Part shown: positions 44,600 to 54,937 of the stretch, in pieces
How the letters are laid out: each line of letters opens with the position of its first letter
How positions within the stretch are numbered: the stretch's first letter is position 1
The notes under the pieces: generated by a model
Told to the model about the DNA's origin: nothing
The model's database searches: none
The model's input: the letters and a program-made list of their open reading frames with translations, nothing else
Assembly: GCA_023474015.1 (NCBI GenBank)
Contig: JAMCYN010000007.1
Coordinates: forward strand, 1-56,182
Origin: Armatimonadota bacterium
GTDB lineage: Bacteria; Armatimonadota; UBA5829
Direction of reading: 5' to 3'
Length of the DNA: 56,182 nucleotides
Position numbers and translations under genes: made by a program

Positions 44600-44968
44600 T
44601 CAAAGGACTTCGGGCGCCAGCGAGATAATCCGCATGAACCCCTTCTCGCGCAGCTCTCTGGCCACCGGGCCGAAGATGCGCGTTCCACGAGGCTCGTTTG
44701 CGTTGTTAATAACCACCGCCGCGTTATCATCGAAGCGCAGGACCGACCCGTCCGGCCGCTGGATATCGTTCTTGGTTCTCACGACCACGCAGCGGACAAC
44801 TTCGCTCTTCTTAACAGTAGCGCCCGGCGTCGCCGCCTTGACCGCGCCGATAATGATGTCTCCCACGCCCGCATACCGCGCGTTCGAGCCTTTGAGAACT
44901 CTGATGCACAGGATCTCTCGCGCCCCGGAATTATCAGCCGATCTTAGTCGCGTATATGACTGTATCAT
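44600..44968 (-). CDS. rplN: 50S ribosomal protein L14
   Basis: 122 aa: [55 protein letters not shown], and the end [25 protein letters not shown] precedes the ATG. Its C-terminal region contacts L19 and forms part of a subunit bridge in known ribosomes. Confidence 0.96.
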   Translation of the reverse strand: MIQSYTRLRSADNSGAREILCIRVLKGSNARYAGVGDIIIGAVKAATPGATVKKSEVVRCVVVRTKNDIQRPDGSVLRFDDNAAVVINNANEPRGTRIFGPVARELREKGFMRIISLAPEVL

Positions 44969-44985
44969 CGCATATCCTCTCTGAG

Positions 44986-45068
44986 AAGTTGACAGTTATC
45001 AGTTATCGGTTGACAGTTGGGAAAGAGACTCCCCTCAACTGACAACTGTCAACTGTAAACCGACAACT
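44986..45068. repeat. Heptamer-array hairpin, unit GTTGACA
   Basis: The left arm is GTTGACA, GTTATCA, GTTATCG, GTTGACA, GTTGGGA; the tip is AAGAGACTCCCCTC; the right arm on the minus strand is GTTGTCG, GTTTACA, GTTGACA, GTTGTCA. The unit resembles that at 4698-4776. It fills the rplN-rpsQ gap. Confidence 0.85.
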
Positions 45069-45322
45069 TACTTGGCTTTCTCGACCACGCGAGCTACCCG
45101 CCATCTCTTGAACCTCGAGATCGGCCTGGTCTCCATAATCTCAACGGTGTCGCCGACGCCGCACTCGTTGCTTTCGTCGTGCGCCTTGAACTTGGTGGTC
45201 TTGCGCACAATTCTGCCATAGAGCGGATGCCGGACCAGCGTCTCAATAGCGACGACTACCGTCTTATCCATCTTGTCACTGATCACTCGTCCGCTTCGGG
45301 TTTTTCGTCTGCCTCTATCCAT
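45068..45322 (-). CDS. rpsQ: 30S ribosomal protein S17
   Basis: 84 aa OB-fold protein: [38 protein letters not shown] and [26 protein letters not shown] lies upstream of the ATG. It follows rpmC by one base. Confidence 0.96.
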   Translation of the reverse strand: MDRGRRKTRSGRVISDKMDKTVVVAIETLVRHPLYGRIVRKTTKFKAHDESNECGVGDTVEIMETRPISRFKRWRVARVVEKAK

Positions 45323-45323
45323 A

Positions 45324-45545
45324 CTAGGACACCTTGCCTGCCTTGATCTCGCGAGCCCGAAGTTCAGTAAGAATCCGGGACACGTTCTTTTTGGCGCCGC
45401 CTATCGCGTGCGGATTATCAAGCTGCTTCAGCGCGATCTGCTGCCTCATCTTATACAGGTTCTCGCGTTCCTGCTTGAGCAGCGCGTCCAGCTCGACATC
45501 ACTTGCCTGTTTGACTTTATTTCTGTTTTCAGACTGTCTCGCCAA
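45324..45545 (-). CDS. rpmC: 50S ribosomal protein L29
   Basis: 73 aa: [20 protein letters not shown], the [20 protein letters not shown] turn and [13 protein letters not shown]. It starts with TTG at 45545 and overlaps the rplP end by 17 bases. AGGAG lies inside the rplP coding end. Confidence 0.94.
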   Translation of the reverse strand: MARQSENRNKVKQASDVELDALLKQERENLYKMRQQIALKQLDNPHAIGGAKKNVSRILTELRAREIKAGKVS

Positions 45546-45963
45546 TGTCGCTCTGCTCCTTTCTGGTCACAAACCGCACTGCAATCGGGAGCTTGTGGCT
45601 TGCCAGCCTCATAGCTTCCTTAGCCATGCTCTCGTCGACTCCGGACATCTCAAAAAGCATCCGGCCCGGCTTCACAACAGCGACCCAACCTTCCGGCGCG
45701 CCCTTGCCGCTTCCCATGCGCGTTTCAGCGGGCTTCTTGGTGATGGGCTTGTCCGGGAAAATCCGGATCCACACCTGGCCGCCTCTCTTTATATGTCTTG
45801 TGATCGCGATTCTCGCGGATTCAATCTGATTCGAAGTAATCCACGCAGCCTCGAGCGCCTGGAGTCCGAACTCGCCGAAATCGACCTTATTTCCCTTGTT
45901 GGCCTTTCCGGCGCGGGACCCGCGCATCTGCTTGCGATACTTCGTTCTTCTGGGCATCAGCAT
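45529..45963 (-). CDS. rplP: 50S ribosomal protein L16
   Basis: 144 aa starting [20 protein letters not shown], with [35 protein letters not shown] [19 protein letters not shown] and [19 protein letters not shown]. It lines the A-site tRNA corridor. The upstream ATG (45963) is favoured, since family members start ML(M/L/Q)P. Confidence 0.96.
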   Translation of the reverse strand: MLMPRRTKYRKQMRGSRAGKANKGNKVDFGEFGLQALEAAWITSNQIESARIAITRHIKRGGQVWIRIFPDKPITKKPAETRMGSGKGAPEGWVAVVKPGRMLFEMSGVDESMAKEAMRLASHKLPIAVRFVTRKEQSDIGETV

Positions 45964-45968
45964 GTCGC

Positions 45969-46820
45969 TTAACTTCTCCCTCCGCCGCCGTATCCGCCGC
46001 GACCGCCGCCGCCGCGACCACCGCCGCCACCGTATCCACCGCCGCCACCGTATCCACCGCCGTATCCGCCGCCACCGCGTCCGCCACGGTCGCCGCCGCG
46101 GTCTCCACGATCGCGTTGCTCACGCCTCGGACCGCGCGGTCTTCTGGCAGCCATAAGCTCTTCTTCGGTCGGTTCGGCCCGCTTGGCCCCCGGCAGCACG
46201 TCGCCCTTGTAAATCCATACCTTGACGCCGATGTGCCCGTAGGTCGTCTTCGCCTCGGTGAAGCCGTAGTCAATGTCGGCTCTCAGAGTGTGAAGCGGCA
46301 CCTTGCCCGACTTCTCACCATCGACGCGCGCCATCTCGGATCCGCCGAGCCGACCGGCGACTCTAATACGGATTCCCTTCGCGCCCATTCTCATGGTGCG
46401 GAACACGGCCTGCTTCGAAGCGCGCTTGTATGATATGCGCCTTTCGATCTGCTGGGCAATCGACTCCGCGACAAGCTGCGCGCACGTCTCGGGAGTTCTG
46501 ATCTCCTGGACATTGACATGCACCATCTTGCTGCCGGATATCTTCTCGATGTCCGCCCGCAGGTCGTCGACACCCTTGCCGCCGCGCCCTATAATCAGGC
46601 CGGGCTTGGCCGTGAAGACCGTAACCTTCACTTTATTGGCGGCACGCTCGATCTCGGTGTGCGAGATACCGGCTGCGTAAAGAGTCTTCTTGACGTGCTT
46701 GCGAATCCTCGCGTCCTGGAGAACCAGTTCAGCAAAATCCTTCTTAGCCGCGTACCACTTGCTCTCCGGCTCGCGAATGACTCCAATACGGAATCCTACA
46801 GGATGAATTTTCTGTCCCAA
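45969..46820 (-). CDS. rpsC: 30S ribosomal protein S3 with glycine-rich RGG/YGG tail
   Basis: 283 aa, about 60 longer than usual. The KH domain ([20 protein letters not shown] near 70) and the C-terminal core ([33 protein letters not shown]) are normal. From about residue 228 a low-complexity tail begins: Arg-rich ([15 protein letters not shown]), then repeats of [11 protein letters not shown] and GGGGRGG. Such RGG/YGG tails bind RNA in other proteins. It starts with TTG, seven bases after GGAGGT. The tail DNA is strongly purine/pyrimidine biased (GCC/ACC repeats on the plus strand). Confidence 0.95.
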   Translation of the reverse strand: MGQKIHPVGFRIGVIREPESKWYAAKKDFAELVLQDARIRKHVKKTLYAAGISHTEIERAANKVKVTVFTAKPGLIIGRGGKGVDDLRADIEKISGSKMVHVNVQEIRTPETCAQLVAESIAQQIERRISYKRASKQAVFRTMRMGAKGIRIRVAGRLGGSEMARVDGEKSGKVPLHTLRADIDYGFTEAKTTYGHIGVKVWIYKGDVLPGAKRAEPTEEELMAARRPRGPRREQRDRGDRGGDRGGRGGGGYGGGYGGGGGYGGGGGRGGGGRGGYGGGGRS

Positions 46821-46839
46821 TTACTGACCTCCCATATTA

Positions 46840-46885
46840 GAGGTTAGAAGTTCGAGGTTAGAGGTTAGAGCCTTCGCCTCGAAGC
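46840..46885. repeat. Heptamer arm, unit GAGGTTA
   Basis: GAGGTTA, GAAGTTC, GAGGTTA, GAGGTTA, GAGCCTTC, then a weak return arm GCCTCGAAGC. It lies in the gap between rpsC and rplV. Confidence 0.55.
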
Positions 46886-46915
46886 TAGTCTTTATGTATA
46901 GAGCCCGAAGTTGCA

Positions 46916-47545
46916 TTATTTCTCTCCCTCGGTCTGCTCGCCAGTTTCGACGGCCTCAGCGACCACTTCGGCAACAGGAACGGCCCCTTCTTCCACCAGC
47001 TGCTCAACGACTTCCTTAGTGGGCGCTACTACTTCCTTCACGGCGCCTTTCGCCTTGGCCGGAGCCTCTTTCTTCGCTCTGGTAGCCTTCGGCTTCGCTT
47101 CGGCGGTCTCCGCCGGCGCAGCGGCCTTCGGAGCTGTCTTGGCTACCCTTGCTCCGGGTTTGACGGTGCGCGCGACTTCTCCCTTGCGCTTCCGCTTCTT
47201 CTCGGGCTTGGGCTCAGTCTCCTCGACGCCTATACTAATGTGGCTCAGCCGCTTGACCATCCGGTATCCCCGGCCCATCGGCGCGTAACGAACACGCTTC
47301 ATCATAGGTCCGCCGTCAACCATTGCGGTCGCCACTTTTAGGTTGTCACCATCCATATGGTGATTATTTTCCGCGTTGGCCACGGCGGACTTGAGGACCT
47401 TCTCTATCAGCCTAGCCGCATAGTTCGGCGTAAACTGCAAGATTCCCAGGGCCTCCTTGACGTCCTTGCCTCGAATCGCATCTATCACAAGGCGGGCCTT
47501 CCGCGGCGAGGTGCGCACAAAACGCGCCTTCGCTAATGCCTGCAT
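46916..47545 (-). CDS. rplV: 50S ribosomal protein L22 with long C-terminal extension
   Basis: 209 aa, nearly twice the usual length. Residues 1-112 are the L22 core (FVRTSPRKARLVIDAIRGKD, LKSAVANAENNHHMD, the tunnel loop MKRVRYAPMGRGYRMVKR and LSHISIGVEE). The remaining 95 or so residues are low complexity: first Lys/Arg/Ala-rich (PEKKRKRKGEVAR, AEAKPKATRAKKEAPAKAKG), then Glu/Val/Ala-rich to the end. Extensions of this kind would project from the ribosome surface. GGAGG lies eight bases before the ATG. Confidence 0.95.
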   Translation of the reverse strand: MQALAKARFVRTSPRKARLVIDAIRGKDVKEALGILQFTPNYAARLIEKVLKSAVANAENNHHMDGDNLKVATAMVDGGPMMKRVRYAPMGRGYRMVKRLSHISIGVEETEPKPEKKRKRKGEVARTVKPGARVAKTAPKAAAPAETAEAKPKATRAKKEAPAKAKGAVKEVVAPTKEVVEQLVEEGAVPVAEVVAEAVETGEQTEGEK

Positions 47546-47563
47546 ACCATTGGCCTCCTAAAA

Positions 47564-47610
47564 ACTAGAGGTTAGAGGTTGGAGGTTAGAGGTTAGAATC
47601 CCAACCCCGG
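47564..47610. repeat. Heptamer arm, unit TAGAGGT
   Basis: TAGAGGT, TAGAGGT, TGGAGGT, TAGAGGT, TAGAATC followed by CCAACCCC. A single arm in the gap between rplV and rpsS. Confidence 0.55.
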
Positions 47611-47644
47611 AACATCCACCCGCACACCGTCTAATGTACAAAAA

Positions 47645-47929
47645 TCACTTTAGAGAGCTGGAACGCTCAGTATGATGGCCGTGACCTCTATAGGTCCTCG
47701 TCGGAGCGAACTCGCCCAGCTTGTGCCCGACCATGTTCTCCGTAACAAACACCGGAATATGCTTCCGGCCATCATGAACGGCGATGGTGTGCCCGATCAT
47801 CAACGGAAAGATCGTCGAGCGCCGGGACCAACTCTGAATGATCCGCTTCTCGCCTCTCGCGTTCATATCTTCAATTTTCTTCAGGAGTTTGGGCTCCGCA
47901 TACGGCCCCTTCTTCAGTGAACGCGCCAC
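47645..47929 (-). CDS. rpsS: 30S ribosomal protein S19
   Basis: 94 aa: [28 protein letters not shown]-like [36 protein letters not shown]. It starts with GTG at 47929, seven bases after GGAGGA. It sits in the head of the small subunit near S13. Confidence 0.96.
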   Translation of the reverse strand: MARSLKKGPYAEPKLLKKIEDMNARGEKRIIQSWSRRSTIFPLMIGHTIAVHDGRKHIPVFVTENMVGHKLGEFAPTRTYRGHGHHTERSSSLK

Positions 47930-47940
47930 TTGTATTCCTC

Positions 47941-48771
47941 CTACTTGCTGCTACGTCTTCTAACGATCATCTTGTCCGAAAGTTTCTTGCCGCGGGTCTT
48001 GGTCCCGTGAGCCGGCTTGCCCCACTTCGATACCGGGGTCTTGCGTCCGACCGGCGACTTACCCTCGCCACCGCCATGCGGATGGTCACAGGGGTTCATG
48101 ACAACGCCGCGAACCGTGGGCCTGATGCCCTTCCACCGCGACCTGCCGGCCTTGCCTATCGAAATATTCTCATGATCGACGTTTCCAAGCTGGCCGATGG
48201 TGGCCTTGCATGCCGCCATCACGTTTCGCATCTCGCCGGACGGCAGCCTCAACTGGGCATACTTGCCCTCTTTGGCCATCAACTGAGTGCCCGCCCCCGC
48301 GCTCCGGACGATCTGTCCGCCCTTGCCCACCTTGAGCTCAACGTTGTGCACGATGGTTCCAAGCGGGATATTCGCAAGCGGCAGGCAGTTGCCCGGGCGA
48401 ATGTCGGCGGCCTCGTCGGAGATCACATTATCCCCAACCTTAAGTCCAAGCGGCCACAGTATGTATCTCTTCTCGCCGTCGGCATAGTTGATCAGTGCTA
48501 TGCGGGCCGAGCGGTTCGGATCGTATTCAATCGACGCAACTTTGCCGGGAACGCCGATCTTGTCGCGCTTGAAGTCGATGACTCTATACTGCCTCTTGTG
48601 ACCGCCGCCCTGGTGGCGCATGGTCAGCTTGCCCTGATTGTTCCTGCCGCCTGTTCTCTTAACCGGCTTCAGCAGGCTCTTCTCCGGCGTCGATTTAGTG
48701 ATTTCCTCGAAAGTCGCGGAAGTATAATATCGACGCGCGGGCGACGTGGGCTTATACTGTTTTAATGGCAT
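47941..48771 (-). CDS. rplB: 50S ribosomal protein L2
   Basis: 276 aa: [40 protein letters not shown], and the peptidyl-transferase-near region [20 protein letters not shown] with the conserved His. It is close to the peptidyl transferase centre and needed for subunit joining. GGAG lies upstream of the ATG. Confidence 0.97.
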   Translation of the reverse strand: MPLKQYKPTSPARRYYTSATFEEITKSTPEKSLLKPVKRTGGRNNQGKLTMRHQGGGHKRQYRVIDFKRDKIGVPGKVASIEYDPNRSARIALINYADGEKRYILWPLGLKVGDNVISDEAADIRPGNCLPLANIPLGTIVHNVELKVGKGGQIVRSAGAGTQLMAKEGKYAQLRLPSGEMRNVMAACKATIGQLGNVDHENISIGKAGRSRWKGIRPTVRGVVMNPCDHPHGGGEGKSPVGRKTPVSKWGKPAHGTKTRGKKLSDKMIVRRRSSK

Positions 48772-48784
48772 TGCAATCTCCTAG

Positions 48785-49078
48785 TTAGGCGCCTTCGAAG
48801 ATCTGAATCCGCTGTCCCGACTGAAGCGTGACATAGGCCTTCTTCCAATCGGCTGTCTTGCCGGCGGGCATTCTTCCCATCCGCTTGGACTTGCCCTTCA
48901 CCCGAAGGGTGTTGACCTTGACCACGTCCACCTGCGGGAAGATCTTCTTCACGGCATCGGCTATCTCAATCTTGTTGGCGTTGATATCGACTTCGAAGAC
49001 ATACTTGCTCTCGGCGGAGAGTGACATGCCTTTTTCCGTCACCAACGGCCGCTTGATTATGCTATACGGATCTTTCAT
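48785..49078 (-). CDS. rplW: 50S ribosomal protein L23
   Basis: 97 aa: MKDPYSIIKRPLVTEKGMSL, FEVDINANKIEIADAVKKIF and VNTLRVKGKSKRMG. It sits at the exit of the peptide tunnel. Its ATG follows the rplD stop with no gap. Confidence 0.96.
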   Translation of the reverse strand: MKDPYSIIKRPLVTEKGMSLSAESKYVFEVDINANKIEIADAVKKIFPQVDVVKVNTLRVKGKSKRMGRMPAGKTADWKKAYVTLQSGQRIQIFEGA

Positions 49079-49702
49079 CTAACCAAAGACCTCCTGCAGC
49101 TTCTCGACGGCTCCACGGGTCATCACAATCCTGTCCGCGTTCAGCACGTCGCGGACGCTCACTCCCGGCGCCACTCGAAGCTCAACTCCGGGGATGTTCC
49201 GAGAGGACTTTCTGATCTCCTCGGTAATCCCATCCAGCACCACCAGCGCCTTGCCGTAGACCTCCATGCTGTCGAGGAACGCGGCCATCTTCTTGGTACT
49301 GATCTCGTCCAGCTTGATCTCATCGACGACCACCACGGCCTCGTCAGCCAGTCTCGCCGAGAGAGCGCACTTGAGAGCGCCCCGCCGCATCTTCTTGGGC
49401 AAGGCCTTGCTATAGGACCTCGGGTGCGGGCCGAATACCACGCCGCCGTGATAGTAATGCGGCGCGCGGATCGAGCCCTGTCGCGCCCGGCCGGTGCCCT
49501 TCTGGCGGAACGGCTTTCTGCCGCCGCCACTGACCTCCGACCGCTGCTTCGTATCGGACGTTCCCTGCCGCGCGTTCGCTTCCTCGGCCACCACGGCCTG
49601 GTGCATCAGAGGTATGTTCGGCTCGACTCCGAAAAGCTCGGCCCCAAGTTCCAGGTCGCCCACACTCTCCCCGGACATATTTCGCAGAGTGACTTTCGCC
49701 AT
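49079..49702 (-). CDS. rplD: 50S ribosomal protein L4
   Basis: 207 aa: the start KVTLRNMSGESVGDLELGAE, the long loop ARQGTSDTKQRSEVSGGGRK with RQKGTGRARQGSIRAPHYYH that reaches the exit tunnel, and the C-terminal domain (VVVDEIKLDEISTKKM). In some bacteria L4 represses the S10 operon. GGGAGGATAATTC precedes the ATG. Confidence 0.96.
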   Translation of the reverse strand: MAKVTLRNMSGESVGDLELGAELFGVEPNIPLMHQAVVAEEANARQGTSDTKQRSEVSGGGRKPFRQKGTGRARQGSIRAPHYYHGGVVFGPHPRSYSKALPKKMRRGALKCALSARLADEAVVVVDEIKLDEISTKKMAAFLDSMEVYGKALVVLDGITEEIRKSSRNIPGVELRVAPGVSVRDVLNADRIVMTRGAVEKLQEVFG

Positions 49703-49707
49703 CCGAA

Positions 49708-50337
49708 TTATCCTCCCACCATCTGCCTGCGGATGAAAAGCAGCCCGCCATTGGCACCCGGCAACGCTCCCTTGATCAGCAGCAGATTCCTGAATGCATC
49801 CACGCGGTAGACCGTCAGCCCGCGCTGTGTGATCGTCGCGTTGCCCATATGTCCCGGGCGCCTTACGCCCTTGAACGTTCGGGCAGCGTCGGTCGCGCCG
49901 CCGGACTGCGGTTTGCGGTGAATCATCGAACCGTGGGTCATGTCGGCTCCGTGGAAGTGGTATCTCTTAACCGCCCCCGCGAAACCCTTGCCCTTCGACG
50001 TTCCCGTAACCTTGACTATATCGCCTTCGCTGAATATGTCGGCCTTGATCTCCTGTCCCAGAGTCACGTCGCCGAGATCCTCAAACGGCATCTCGGCAAT
50101 ATGCCGCTTCGGTCCGCAGCCCGACTTCGCCAGGTGCCCCTTGATCGGCTTGTTGACACGCTTCTCCTTGACATCGCCGAAAGCTACCTGCACGCCCTCG
50201 TAGCCGTCGTTCTCGACCGTCTTTATCTGCGTAACCACGCAGGGACCGGCCTCAACGACGGTCACCGGCACTATCTGGCCGCTCTCGTCGAAGACCTGGG
50301 TCATACCCAGCTTCTTTCCTAGAATTCCATTGACCAT
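49708..50337 (-). CDS. rplC: 50S ribosomal protein L3
   Basis: 209 aa: GILGKKLGMTQVFDESGQIV, GTSKGKGFAGAVKRYHFHGA, MTHGSMIHRKPQSGGATDAA and the PGHMGNATITQRGL finger near the peptidyl transferase centre. AGGGGA precedes the ATG. Confidence 0.96.
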   Translation of the reverse strand: MVNGILGKKLGMTQVFDESGQIVPVTVVEAGPCVVTQIKTVENDGYEGVQVAFGDVKEKRVNKPIKGHLAKSGCGPKRHIAEMPFEDLGDVTLGQEIKADIFSEGDIVKVTGTSKGKGFAGAVKRYHFHGADMTHGSMIHRKPQSGGATDAARTFKGVRRPGHMGNATITQRGLTVYRVDAFRNLLLIKGALPGANGGLLFIRRQMVGG

Positions 50338-50348
50338 TTTCTGATCCC

Positions 50349-50657
50349 CTAAAGCTTGATCTCGATATCCACGCCGCTGGGCAGGTCGAGACGCATCAGA
50401 GCGTCGATCGTCTTAGGCCCCGGATTCAAGATATCTATCAGCCGCTTGTGCGTCCTGATTTCGAAGTGCTCCATCGACTCCTTGTCGATAGTGGTGCCGC
50501 GATTGACGCAGTAGATATACTTCTCCGATGGGAGCAATACCGGGCCGGAGATCTTGGCGCCGGTCCGGCGCACCGTGTCGACGATCCGCTCAGCGCTCTG
50601 ATCCAGCACTCGATGATCAAACGCCTTCAGCCTGATTCTTACCTTGTCCTTGCGCAT
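50349..50657 (-). CDS. rpsJ: 30S ribosomal protein S10
   Basis: 102 aa: [40 protein letters not shown] and [20 protein letters not shown]. The ATG at 50657 is the family start; the open frame runs 32 codons further upstream into the repeat hairpin. S10 also serves in transcription antitermination with NusB. Confidence 0.96.
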   Translation of the reverse strand: MRKDKVRIRLKAFDHRVLDQSAERIVDTVRRTGAKISGPVLLPSEKYIYCVNRGTTIDKESMEHFEIRTHKRLIDILNPGPKTIDALMRLDLPSGVDIEIKL

Positions 50658-50681
50658 ACTATTGTATCTCCAGTTCCGAGT

Positions 50682-50763
50682 TACGGGTTTGCGAGTTTCG
50701 AGTTGGGGAAGGAACTCCTTTAACCCGCAACCCGCTAACCCGCAAACTCGCAACCCGTTACTA
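50682..50763. repeat. Heptamer-array hairpin, units GGGTTTG and CGAGTTT
   Basis: The left arm is GAGTTAC, GGGTTTG, CGAGTTT, CGAGTTG; the tip is GGGGAAGGAACTCCTTT; the right arm has ACCCGCA, ACCCGCT, ACCCGCA, ACTCGCA, ACCCGTT. It fills the gap between rpsJ and tuf. It is similar to 12891-12980. Confidence 0.85.
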
Positions 50764-50764
50764 A

Positions 50765-51967
50765 CTAATCGATAACTTCCGCGACAACTCCCGCTCCGAC
50801 AGTGTGTCCGCCTTCTCTGATAGCGAAGTTCAGACCCTGCTCAAGAGCAATCGGAACGATCAGCTCCGCGGAGATCGTCACGTTGTCCCCGGGCATAACC
50901 ATCTCGACGCCCTCGGGAAGCTCAAGCGAGCCGGTAACGTCGGTCGTTCTGAAGTAGAACTGCGGACGGTAACCCTTAAAGAAAGGAGTATGCCTGCCGC
51001 CCTCTTCCTTGGTCAGAACGTAGATCTCGGCCTTAAACTTCGTCTTGGCCTTGATCGAACCCGGCTGAGCGATGACCTGGCCACGTTCGACGTCCTTGCG
51101 GTCGATGCCTCGCAGCAACAGACCAACGTTGTCTCCGGCCTGGCACTCATCCATCATCTTGCGGAACATCTCGATACCCGTGCAGACTGTCTTTCGGGTG
51201 TCCTTGATACCGATAATCTCGACTTCGCTCGAAAGCTTCAACGTTCCACGTTCCGCTCTGCCCGTAACAACCGTGCCGCGGCCGGTGATCGTGAATACGT
51301 CCTCGATCGGCATCAGGAACGGCTTGTCAACCGCTCGGTCAGGAGTCGGGATATAATCATCGATGGCCGCCAGCAGGTCCCAGATGCTCTTTACTTCATC
51401 GGCATCAGCCTTGCCAGTGTTCAACGCCTCGAGAGCCTTGAGGCTGGAGCCAGTGATCACAGGCAGATCGTCGCCGGGGAAGCCATACTTGGTCAGAAGC
51501 TCTCTAACCTCAAGCTCGACCAGCTCGAGCAATTCGGGGTCATCGACCATGTCGGACTTGTTCAGATAGACCACGATGTAGGGCACGTTCACCTGGCGGG
51601 CCAGCAGAATGTGCTCGCGAGTCTGAGGCATCGGACCGTCAGCCGCCGAAACCACGAGCACCGCTCCGTCCATCTGCGCCGCGCCGGTGATCATGTTCTT
51701 GATGTAGTCGGCGTGACCCGGACAGTCCACGTGAGCATAGTGCCGCTTCTCCGTCTCATACTCCGCGTGATAGATGTTGATGGTAACACCACGCTCCCGC
51801 TCCTCGGGCGCACAGTCGATCTGGTCATAGGGCGTATACTTGGCAAAGCCCTTCGTCGCGAGCGCCGCGGTTATGGCGGCGGTAAGGGTAGTCTTGCCGT
51901 GGTCCACGTGACCGATTGTTCCGATGTTAACGTGCGGCTTTGTTCTCTCGAACCGCTGTTTAGCCAT
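50765..51967 (-). CDS. tuf: Elongation factor Tu
   Basis: 400 aa. It brings aminoacyl-tRNA to the ribosome. The P-loop is [10 protein letters not shown] (18-27), switch [14 protein letters not shown], guanine motif NKSD. The C-terminal domains end [18 protein letters not shown]. Only one tuf is seen in the window. GGGAGGCGA precedes the ATG. Confidence 0.97.
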   Translation of the reverse strand: MAKQRFERTKPHVNIGTIGHVDHGKTTLTAAITAALATKGFAKYTPYDQIDCAPEERERGVTINIYHAEYETEKRHYAHVDCPGHADYIKNMITGAAQMDGAVLVVSAADGPMPQTREHILLARQVNVPYIVVYLNKSDMVDDPELLELVELEVRELLTKYGFPGDDLPVITGSSLKALEALNTGKADADEVKSIWDLLAAIDDYIPTPDRAVDKPFLMPIEDVFTITGRGTVVTGRAERGTLKLSSEVEIIGIKDTRKTVCTGIEMFRKMMDECQAGDNVGLLLRGIDRKDVERGQVIAQPGSIKAKTKFKAEIYVLTKEEGGRHTPFFKGYRPQFYFRTTDVTGSLELPEGVEMVMPGDNVTISAELIVPIALEQGLNFAIREGGHTVGAGVVAEVID

Positions 51968-51983
51968 TCTAATCGCCTCCCAA

Positions 51984-52030
51984 AATAGAAGTTAGAGGTT
52001 AGAAGTTAGAAGTTAGAACCCTAACCCTCC
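51984..52030. repeat. Heptamer arm, unit TAGAAGT
   Basis: TAGAAGT, TAGAGGT, TAGAAGT, TAGAAGT, TAGAACC, then CTAACCC. A single arm in the tuf-fusA gap, very like 47564-47610. Confidence 0.55.
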
Positions 52031-52043
52031 GTACGTCGTCTAC

Positions 52044-54140
52044 TTATCTCTTGGCCGGTACCCGGCCGGTAATCTTTGCCGTCAACTCTATCGCGAGCTG
52101 GTTGGGCACTTCCGCGTAGTGCGAAGGCTCCATCGTGTAAGATGCCCTACCCTGGCTCATCGATCTGAGCGTGGTCGCATAGCCGAACATATCCGACAGC
52201 GGGACCTTCGCGTTTATAACCTGAGTGTTGCCCGACGCGACTTCCATATGCGTGATGCTGCCGCGTCGACCGTTGATATCGCCGATCACATCGCCCATGT
52301 ACTCCTCGGGAACGACCACTTCGACTTCCATGATCGGCTCCTTCAGAGTCAGCTTGCCCTTCTCGGCGGCCTCTCGCGCAGCCATCGATCCGGCAATCTT
52401 GAACGCCATTTCCGATGAATCGACCTCGTGGGAAGAGCCACCGACGAGCGTTACCCGCACATCAACCACCGGGAAGCCCGCCAGGACTCCCGACGCCAGC
52501 GCTTCCTCGACTCCCGCCTTGACAGCCGGGATATACTCCTTCGGAACGTCTCCGCCCACGACCTTATTGACAAACTCGAACCCGCTGCCCGACTCGAGCG
52601 GTTCCATCTCGATGATCACGTGCCCGAACTGCCCGCGTCCTCCGGTCTGCTTTACGTGGCGATAATCCACCCGGCTCGGCCTGGTTACGGCTTCCTTATA
52701 AGAAACCTGGGGCTTGCCGTGGTTCGCCTCGACTTTGAACTCGCGCAGAAGCCTGTCGAGAATAATCTCAAGGTGCAGCTCACCCATCCCCGAAATAATG
52801 ACCTGACCCGTATCCTCATCGGTGCGGGCTCTAAATGTTGGGTCTTCGTTCGCAAGCCTGCCGAGCGCGACGGCCATCTTGTCCTGATCGGCCTTTGTCT
52901 TGGGTTCTATCGCAACGGAGATTACGGGTTCGGGGAACTGAATGTTCTCAAGAATGATCTTGTTGTTTTCAATGCAGAGGGTGTCGCCGGTGTCGGTGTT
53001 GTCCAGTCCAACCGCGGCGGCTATATCGCCGGAGAAGACCTGCTGGACCTCTTCACGGGAGTTAGCGTGCATGCGCAAGATTCTGTTAAGGCGCTCGCGC
53101 TTGCCCTTGTTTGCGTTCCAAACAACCGCGCCCCGCGAAAGCTGGCCGCTATAAACTCGGAAGTATGTGAGCTTACCAACATAAGGGTCGCTCATAATCT
53201 TAAAGGCCAGCGCGGCGAACGGCTCATTATCGGAAGCTTCGCGGGTGACCGTATCGCCGCTCTTCGCGTCAATGCCTTCGACCGGCGGGACATCCAACGG
53301 GGACGGCAGGTAGTCCACAACCGCATCCATTAGAGGCTGAACACCCTTGTTCTTGAATGCCGAGCCGCACAGCACCGGCACGAGCTCGTTCTTGAGCGTG
53401 CCCTTTCGAATGCCGGACTTGATCTCGTCGGGCGTGATCTTCTGCCCCTCGATGTATTTCTCCATCAGGTGCTCGTCGATCTCGGCGACCTTCTCGACCA
53501 GATACTCGCGGGCTTCTAGAGCGCTCTGCCTGTACTCCGCCGGGATGTCGATCTCTTCAAAATCACGCCCAGAGCCGTCGGTATACTTGATGGCCTTGAG
53601 CCTGACAATGTCGATGACTCCCTCAAACCCTTGCTCCGCGCCGATGGGAAGCTGGACCGGCACAGCATTAGCGCCGAGCCTCTCGCGCACTTTCTCCACC
53701 ACACGCATAAAGTCCGCGCCGACGCGGTCCATCTTGTTAATGAAAGCTAAGCGGGGGACATTATACTTGTTGGCCTGGCGCCAAACGGTCTCGGATTGGG
53801 GCTGAACTCCGCCTACCGCGCAGAAAACGGCGATGACGCCGTCGAGGACGCGCATGCTTCGTTCTACTTCAACGGTGAAATCAACGTGGCCGGGGGTGTC
53901 GATGATGTTGATTCGACTGTCGTCCCAAATGAAGGTGGTAGCGGCTGAGGTAATGGTAATACCACGCTCCTGCTCCTGCTCCATCCAGTCCATGGTCGCA
54001 GCGCCCTCATGCACCTCGCCCATCTGATGAATACGTCCCGTGTAGTAGAGCATACGCTCAGTAACGGTCGTTTTCCCAGCATCAATATGCGCGGCGATGC
54101 CGATATTCCGTATTTTTTCCAACGGATAGTCGCGTGACAT
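52044..54140 (-). CDS. fusA: Elongation factor G
   Basis: 698 aa. It drives translocation. The P-loop is [12 protein letters not shown] near residue 14, switch [18 protein letters not shown], guanine motif NKMD. Domain IV has [19 protein letters not shown] and domain [21 protein letters not shown]. The ATG at 54140 follows AAGGA; a TTG six codons upstream is less likely. This is the canonical enzyme, in contrast to the paralogue at 41443-43518. Confidence 0.97.
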   Translation of the reverse strand: MSRDYPLEKIRNIGIAAHIDAGKTTVTERMLYYTGRIHQMGEVHEGAATMDWMEQEQERGITITSAATTFIWDDSRINIIDTPGHVDFTVEVERSMRVLDGVIAVFCAVGGVQPQSETVWRQANKYNVPRLAFINKMDRVGADFMRVVEKVRERLGANAVPVQLPIGAEQGFEGVIDIVRLKAIKYTDGSGRDFEEIDIPAEYRQSALEAREYLVEKVAEIDEHLMEKYIEGQKITPDEIKSGIRKGTLKNELVPVLCGSAFKNKGVQPLMDAVVDYLPSPLDVPPVEGIDAKSGDTVTREASDNEPFAALAFKIMSDPYVGKLTYFRVYSGQLSRGAVVWNANKGKRERLNRILRMHANSREEVQQVFSGDIAAAVGLDNTDTGDTLCIENNKIILENIQFPEPVISVAIEPKTKADQDKMAVALGRLANEDPTFRARTDEDTGQVIISGMGELHLEIILDRLLREFKVEANHGKPQVSYKEAVTRPSRVDYRHVKQTGGRGQFGHVIIEMEPLESGSGFEFVNKVVGGDVPKEYIPAVKAGVEEALASGVLAGFPVVDVRVTLVGGSSHEVDSSEMAFKIAGSMAAREAAEKGKLTLKEPIMEVEVVVPEEYMGDVIGDINGRRGSITHMEVASGNTQVINAKVPLSDMFGYATTLRSMSQGRASYTMEPSHYAEVPNQLAIELTAKITGRVPAKR

Positions 54141-54299
54141 TACAGATTCCTTACTCAAATGCTCCCGAGGGAAAGCAGAAAGCAGACCTGATCGCAGGGC
54201 TGGCAGCCGATACCGGCTCCGTTCCCTGGCTCGATCCCATCCTGACTCTCTATCTTCCGCCCCCCTTCATGCGATTTTGGATTCCAGATATCGACCGCC

Positions 54300-54332
54300 C
54301 AGTTGCTTCGGTTCCGAAGGGGCCGAAGCCGG
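54300..54332. repeat. GCTTCGG-type hairpin, third relative
   Basis: GTTGCTTCGGTTCC, GAAGG, GGCCGAAGCC. The left part matches the hairpins at 8980 and 41401, but the loop differs. It lies in the 200-bp gap between fusA and rpsG; I see no gene there. Confidence 0.4.
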
Positions 54333-54345
54333 GCCCGAAAACTAC

Positions 54346-54816
54346 CTAGTAACGATAATGCGCGAAGGCCTTGTTGGCCTCGGCCATCTTGTGACCGTCT
54401 TCCTTCTTCTTGATGGAAGCGCCGGTGTTATTGGATGCGTCCAACAGCTCCGCGGCAAGCCTTTCCATCATCGTATGCCCGCCGCGCCGTCTGGCGTATG
54501 TGACGATCCAGCGCATGGCAAGCGAGACCTTGCGGTCCGAGCGCACTTCGACCGGCACCTGGTAGGTGCTTCCGCCGACGCGCCTTGGCTTGACTTCGAT
54601 GATCGGCATCACGTTCCTGAGGGCTTCCTCAAAAACTTCGATACCTGGGCGCTTGGTCTTCTCTTCTATCATATCCAATGCGCCGTAGACGATCTTCTCC
54701 GCCACGCTCTTCTTACCGCTCAACAGGACCCTGTTGATCAATCGCGTGAGCATCCGGCTTCCATACAGCGGATCCGGAACGATATCACGCTTTTTTGCTG
54801 GACCTTTTCTTGGCAT
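54346..54816 (-). CDS. rpsG: 30S ribosomal protein S7
   Basis: 156 aa: [40 protein letters not shown], the beta hairpin [20 protein letters not shown] and the end [13 protein letters not shown]. It nucleates the 16S 3' domain and is a likely str-operon regulator. GGAGGA lies upstream of the ATG. Confidence 0.97.
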   Translation of the reverse strand: MPRKGPAKKRDIVPDPLYGSRMLTRLINRVLLSGKKSVAEKIVYGALDMIEEKTKRPGIEVFEEALRNVMPIIEVKPRRVGGSTYQVPVEVRSDRKVSLAMRWIVTYARRRGGHTMMERLAAELLDASNNTGASIKKKEDGHKMAEANKAFAHYRY

Positions 54817-54837
54817 ACTCTAAATATCCTCCGGAAA

Positions 54838-54930
54838 CGTCCGGCTGTTCGGCTGTCCGGCTGTCCGGCAGTTGAGACGCTGGCCCCACCTCCCCGACTC
54901 TCGGACTTTCGGACTCTCGGACTCTCTGAC
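54838..54930. repeat. Octamer-array hairpin, unit TCCGGCTG and CGGACTCT
   Basis: The left arm is TCCGGCTG, TTCGGCTG, TCCGGCTG, TCCGGCAG. The right arm is CGGACTTT, CGGACTCT, CGGACTCT. It fills the gap between rpsG and rpsL. The units are 8, not 7, bases long. Confidence 0.75.
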
Positions 54931-54937
54931 TAAAAAC

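Noticed and set aside
50804..51988. A 394-codon open frame opposite tuf, and similar ones opposite fusA and rpoA
   Set aside because: All are shadows of highly conserved genes.
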